Source: an uncultured Lysobacterales bacterium (GTDB lineage: Bacteria > Pseudomonadota > Gammaproteobacteria > Xanthomonadales > SZUA-36). From it: DNA of 8,632 bases. Within the stretch, counting starts at the first letter, position 1. Each line of letters begins with the position of its first letter. The notes under the pieces are model-generated. The model saw nothing but the letters and a program-made list of their open reading frames with translations, did no database searches and was not told the origin of the DNA. The position numbers and the translations under genes were made by a program. The stretch spans positions 1-8,632 of the forward strand of contig CALKKN010000291.1 in the NCBI GenBank assembly GCA_937995275.1. The letters are read 5' to 3'. Positions 5,055 to 8,632 of the stretch are shown in pieces.

Positions 5055-8000
5055 ATGAGATACTTTTGGAAAACAGCCTTGACGGCAGCAGCGGTCGGTC
5101 TGACCGGCGCCCTGCTGTTGGGGCAAAATTCAACCCTGAGCGTGCTGGAGAGCGTGCACGCGCAGGAGGCAGCTGAGGCGGAATCGATGACAAGTTACCC
5201 GCCCGACATAACCCACTACATCCGGCCCCTGGTGGCCGAAGATCTCGCGCCAATGGGACGGCCGGCTCTCGGGCCCAAGGTCCAGAGCAAGGACCCCAAG
5301 GCCGTGCAGTTGCTGGGCGCCGATCCCGGCATCTTCATGGTGGACGTGGTGGTCAGCGCGGGCCGGGGAGGCGCGGGCGTGGACACCGCCAACGATGGCG
5401 AAACGAGTATCGCGGTCAACCCCGACAACCCCGACGAAATCATCATCTCGGCGTTTTCCGGCAGCTACGATACGACCAACAGGACGGCGCCCATCTATCA
5501 CTCCACCGATGGCGGGCTGACGTGGTCCTACGAAGACGAGGCCCTGAAGGCGCCGGGCTGGATCAACGGATGCCCCTGCGACTGGACCTGGGACTGGGGG
5601 ATCAACAACGAGCTGTCGAGCACCATTCTGGACAACATTGCTCTTGACGACTCCGGCAACACCACGAATATCGTCAGCAATACCACGACGGACCCGGCGG
5701 ACAGAACGGCCTATTCGTACTTCCTCAACCCCGCGCAGGCGACGAACAACAATGTGCCTGCGAGTTACGGCAACGCGGATCAGCCCTGGCTGCTGGTAAA
5801 TATGGATCCGGGAGCGCCCGCCCAGGAGAACGTATACGTCGCTTACGACGACTTCAATGGCGCGCCGGACATGCAGGTCGCTGTCTCCAACGTCGCTGAT
5901 CCACCCGATTTCACGTTCGACAGAAAAGTCGGTGAGTCGACTTCCGGCGTGAATCCGGGTATCCGCCTGGCCGAGGATCCCCGTACCGGCGCCATGTGGG
6001 TAATCTGGGGGCGTGTTTTCGAAGACCTGGGTGATGGCGTGAAAGACATGGATTACATGATCAACCGCAGCACCGACGGCGGCAACACCTGGCCTATAGA
6101 TGACGGCTATGCTCCAGGGGGGGGAGCGCTGGCAGCAATCGGCCTCAGCACGCAGCCCCGACCCAAGTTCGGCACGGTCAACGCCCTGCTCGGCGGCACG
6201 CATCACGCGAACGTGGACCCGACCACGGGCGACCTATATTACGTTTACGGCAAGCGTGATCCGGGCACAGGCAACGATCGCCTCGCGATCCGGAAGATTT
6301 CCTCGGACGGCGGGGGCGGACTCGTGTTCGGAACCGAGCACTTCGTCACCGGCCAGGTCGAGGCGGCCATTCCCCAAGTCGCGGTCCTCGACAACGGCGT
6401 GGTCGGCGTTTTCTACTACACCTTCGACGGCTTTTCGGGGGACGACTTCCCGATCTTTACGGCGCACCTGGCGCTGAGCGACGACGAAGGTGCCAGCTTC
6501 ACGGACTACGATCTGCTCACATTCCTCTCGTCGGCCAAGGACAGCGGGAACAACAGGCAGCGTGTTCTCGGCGACTACATGAACATGGTGAACGTCGGTA
6601 ACTGCTTCTACGGCTCATTTACCGGCAACGGCGCGCCCTTCGGCCGCGTGGACTCGAATCACGATCCGATTTTCTTCAAGACCTGCCTGGGGCCAGAGAT
6701 TACGGTTCCGGACGAATTGTCCTTTGGTGACGTGTGCGAAGGCGACGCTGCTGTTGAAGAACTCAACGTCTGCAACACGGGCACTGAGAACCTCGTCGTC
6801 CAGAGCATCGTGCCCTCGGGTACGGAATTCACCGTTGCCGGGTACACCTTCCCGATGACAATCAGCCCGGACTCCTGCGTCCCGATCTTGATTACCTACA
6901 CGCCTGATGACGACGGTGTAGCCAACGAGGATCTAGTGATCGTCAGCAACGACGACGATTCGCCGACAATAGTAGACCTGACTGGCAACTCGCCAGTGGC
7001 GGAGATCAACACGTTCATCGCGGACAGCGGCGATTTCGGGGAGGTATGTTCCGGTTTGTTCCACGACCTGAACCTGACGATCCAGAACGACGGCGCCTGC
7101 GGGCTCCAGATCGACAACATTTCGATTACCGGTCTGAATGCCTCGGACTTCGAACTCCCGGACGGCTCGTTTGCCGGAACCATTATCGAGCCGGGTAACT
7201 CCTTGCTCGTTCCGGTCCGGTTCTCACCGGACAATTTCACCGATCCGAATCCGCGTACGGCCACGGTCAACGTAAACAGCAGCACCGAGAACGGTGACAA
7301 CCTGGCGACCGACCAGACCCCGATCCAGGGTACGGTACCACCACCCGACATCAACGCCTGGATCGCCAATTCCGGCGACTTCGGCGCGGTCTGCAAGGGC
7401 GATTTCAACGACCTGGACCTGAACATACTGAACCAGGGGCGCTGCGATCTGACGATCAGCGACATCAACTCCCTCTGGAACCTTGTCGTGGTGCCCGACG
7501 ATCTGCAACTGCCGCTGGTGCTCAGCCCCGACGCCAGTGTCCAGGTGCCATTGAGGTTCCAGCCCGAAGAGTGCTTCGACGAACCGGTCAACTCGGCCAT
7601 CCAGATCGTCAGCGACTCCCCTGGCGAGGAGAACCTGCAGATTGGCATCAGCGGTGTCTCGCCCTGTCCGAACCTGGTGATCGATCCGGGCGCGCTGTCC
7701 GGCATCTACGCCTTCCCGGCGACGGTGGTCGACACCGAGGGTACCCTGGGGTGCTACTCCGAGCGGACTGCGGTCCTGCGCAACGAGAGCGTCTGCCCCT
7801 TGGAGATCACCGACATCGCGGCTGCGGGAGACGACTTCACGGTCACGGCGCCGACGATCTTCCCGATTACGCTGCCCGGGGGCGAGGAGACGCTGGAGGT
7901 CACGGTGCGCTTCACCCCGCTGGATGCCGGCGATCCGCTGTTCCCGGACGAGACGCTGGGCACGCTCACGGTGACCACCGACGATCCGGACTCCCCGGGT

Positions 8001-8486
8001 GAAGCCGAACTGTGCGGCGAGAATGTGGCGCAGAGCGGTGTCCGTGTCCTGGCGACCGACATTACCTCGGGAGTGCCGGTCATCATCGACAGCGTCGACT
8101 CGATGAACGTCAAGTCCAAAGGCAAGGGCATTCCAGGCCCGATCAACCTGCAGTTCACCGACGTCGAGCCACAGATGACGACTATCTGCGGCAACGACGT
8201 GTACTGGCACCTGGACATCGAGACGCTGCCTTCCACAGAAACCGAGGGTGGTGGCGGCAACAAGTCCAGCTATACCGTCAAGGCCATGGAGGGCAATCTG
8301 CAGGCCAGCCAGAACTTCTCGCTGGATCAGTGCGAACTCAAGGAATTCCAGCTGGAACTCCGGTCGGACGACGGCGGTGACGGCGGTGCCTGCAACCTTC
8401 TGCCGAAGGGCGAAGCCTGCGAAACCGACGCCGAATGCTGCTCCGGCAAGTGCAAGGGGCCGGCCGGCGGGAAGACGTGTAAGTAG
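5055..8486 (+). CDS. Large secreted protein: BNR-like propeller, four ASH-like domains, cystine-knot-like tail
   Basis: A 1143-residue exported protein. A signal peptide (1-36) with K6, a hydrophobic core and a likely cut after V34-H-A36 is followed by the segment shared with the small protein (50-76). Residues about 80-543 form a sialidase/BNR-like beta-propeller with Asp boxes STDGGLTW (150-157), STDGGNTW (339-346), the weaker SSDGGGGLVF (416-425) and SDDEGASF (475-482). The sialidase FRIP motif and catalytic arginine triad are not evident, so binding is more likely than sialidase activity. Then come four immunoglobulin-like domains of the ASH/choice-of-anchor-D type (about 546-648, 650-762, 765-869, 871-992), most with a cysteine pair, then an extra beta-rich domain (about 995-1105). 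The tail has six cysteines (C1113, C1122, C1128, C1129, C1133, C1142) spaced C-x8-C-x5-CC-x3-C-x8-C, followed by a final lysine. The protein is acidic and Asn/Asp-rich, fitting a calcium-stabilised extracellular role such as adhesion or glycan binding; that role is inferred. Confidence 0.85.
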   Translation: MRYFWKTALTAAAVGLTGALLLGQNSTLSVLESVHAQEAAEAESMTSYPPDITHYIRPLVAEDLAPMGRPALGPKVQSKDPKAVQLLGADPGIFMVDVVVSAGRGGAGVDTANDGETSIAVNPDNPDEIIISAFSGSYDTTNRTAPIYHSTDGGLTWSYEDEALKAPGWINGCPCDWTWDWGINNELSSTILDNIALDDSGNTTNIVSNTTTDPADRTAYSYFLNPAQATNNNVPASYGNADQPWLLVNMDPGAPAQENVYVAYDDFNGAPDMQVAVSNVADPPDFTFDRKVGESTSGVNPGIRLAEDPRTGAMWVIWGRVFEDLGDGVKDMDYMINRSTDGGNTWPIDDGYAPGGGALAAIGLSTQPRPKFGTVNALLGGTHHANVDPTTGDLYYVYGKRDPGTGNDRLAIRKISSDGGGGLVFGTEHFVTGQVEAAIPQVAVLDNGVVGVFYYTFDGFSGDDFPIFTAHLALSDDEGASFTDYDLLTFLSSAKDSGNNRQRVLGDYMNMVNVGNCFYGSFTGNGAPFGRVDSNHDPIFFKTCLGPEITVPDELSFGDVCEGDAAVEELNVCNTGTENLVVQSIVPSGTEFTVAGYTFPMTISPDSCVPILITYTPDDDGVANEDLVIVSNDDDSPTIVDLTGNSPVAEINTFIADSGDFGEVCSGLFHDLNLTIQNDGACGLQIDNISITGLNASDFELPDGSFAGTIIEPGNSLLVPVRFSPDNFTDPNPRTATVNVNSSTENGDNLATDQTPIQGTVPPPDINAWIANSGDFGAVCKGDFNDLDLNILNQGRCDLTISDINSLWNLVVVPDDLQLPLVLSPDASVQVPLRFQPEECFDEPVNSAIQIVSDSPGEENLQIGISGVSPCPNLVIDPGALSGIYAFPATVVDTEGTLGCYSERTAVLRNESVCPLEITDIAAAGDDFTVTAPTIFPITLPGGEETLEVTVRFTPLDAGDPLFPDETLGTLTVTTDDPDSPGEAELCGENVAQSGVRVLATDITSGVPVIIDSVDSMNVKSKGKGIPGPINLQFTDVEPQMTTICGNDVYWHLDIETLPSTETEGGGGNKSSYTVKAMEGNLQASQNFSLDQCELKEFQLELRSDDGGDGGACNLLPKGEACETDAECCSGKCKGPAGGKTCK

Positions 8487-8509
8487 TCACAACTCAACCA
8501 GGACGGATC

Positions 8510-8537
8510 GCGGGGGCCTCGGCCCCCGCTTTCCGTT
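8510..8537 (+). terminator. Intrinsic terminator of the secreted-protein unit
   Basis: GCGGGGG (8510-8516), loop CCTCGG, CCCCCGC (8523-8529), then TTTCCGTT. The G:C-only stem starts 24 bases after the stop codon of the large gene and is followed by a short T-rich stretch, as expected for a Rho-independent terminator in a GC-rich genome. Confidence 0.85.
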
Positions 8538-8612
8538 CTGACCGGGCTGTTTTGCGAGAGCCGGCAGCTACCCGGCCCCCCGTCCGGGCGCGCTACGAAT
8601 AAGAAGGGATCC

Positions 8613-8632
8613 CCCCGCGCGGGCGCGCGGGG
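8613..8632. other. GC-only hairpin cut by the window edge
   Basis: CCCCGCGC (8613-8620), loop GGGC, GCGCGGGG (8625-8632): an 8-bp perfect stem that could extend further, because two more C lie to its left and the window ends at its right arm. It may be a terminator for a gene outside the window, read on either strand, or part of a repeat. Between the upstream terminator and this hairpin (8538-8612) I see no gene. Confidence 0.45.

Noticed and set aside
5130..6206. Minus-strand open frames under the large secreted gene (this one and 7224-8210)
   Set aside because: Val/Arg-rich mirror translations with no signal or domain; the plus strand has a ribosome site, signal peptide and repeated domains.
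5290..6690. Active sialidase (neuraminidase) in the large protein
   Set aside because: Asp boxes are present but the FRIP/YRIP motif and the catalytic arginine triad are not evident; Asp boxes alone mark the fold, not the activity.

Overview
The window is GC-rich (mostly well over 60% by eye), has long antisense shadow frames typical of such DNA, and carries a REP-like palindrome (GCGGCTAAAGCCGC followed by TCCTAC) of a type common between genes in Pseudomonas-, Xanthomonas- and Chromatiales-like gammaproteobacteria. With Shine-Dalgarno starts and secreted multi-domain beta-proteins, this suggests an environmental gammaproteobacterium; the lineage is an inference, not a proof.

Left third (1-2620, minus strand): a two-gene unit. 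A six-bladed-propeller-like protein (1649-2620) is followed, with a 47-base overlap, by a phytoene-dehydrogenase/PYROXD2-type FAD oxidoreductase (64-1695). A REP-like hairpin and a 12-bp triple repeat lie at the oxidoreductase 3' end. A divergent intergenic region (2621-2688) holds a candidate promoter for the minus-strand pair.

Centre (2689-4457, plus strand): an intact MFS transporter of the anion:cation symporter type, directly followed by the wreck of a metallo-beta-lactamase-fold hydrolase. The HFHTDH metal motif and the C-terminal part survive, but in different frames, with the middle and the N-terminus missing.

Right half (4458-8632, plus strand): a second unit with its own candidate promoter (TAGACA, 17 bp, TATTAG). 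It encodes a small secreted protein (134 aa) and, translationally coupled, a 1143-aa secreted protein made of a BNR/Asp-box beta-propeller, four ASH-like (choice-of-anchor-D type) beta-sandwich domains, a further C-terminal beta-rich domain, and a six-cysteine tail with the C-C-CC-C-C spacing of inhibitor cystine knots. The two proteins share a 27-residue segment just after their signal peptides (16 identities, no gaps), which argues that they are functionally linked or arose by partial duplication. The unit ends in a strong hairpin terminator.

The most noteworthy material is this secreted pair: the shared N-terminal segment, the propeller/ASH/knottin architecture, and the Cys-stapled ASH repeats. 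No RNA genes, CRISPR array, integrase or transposase were seen.
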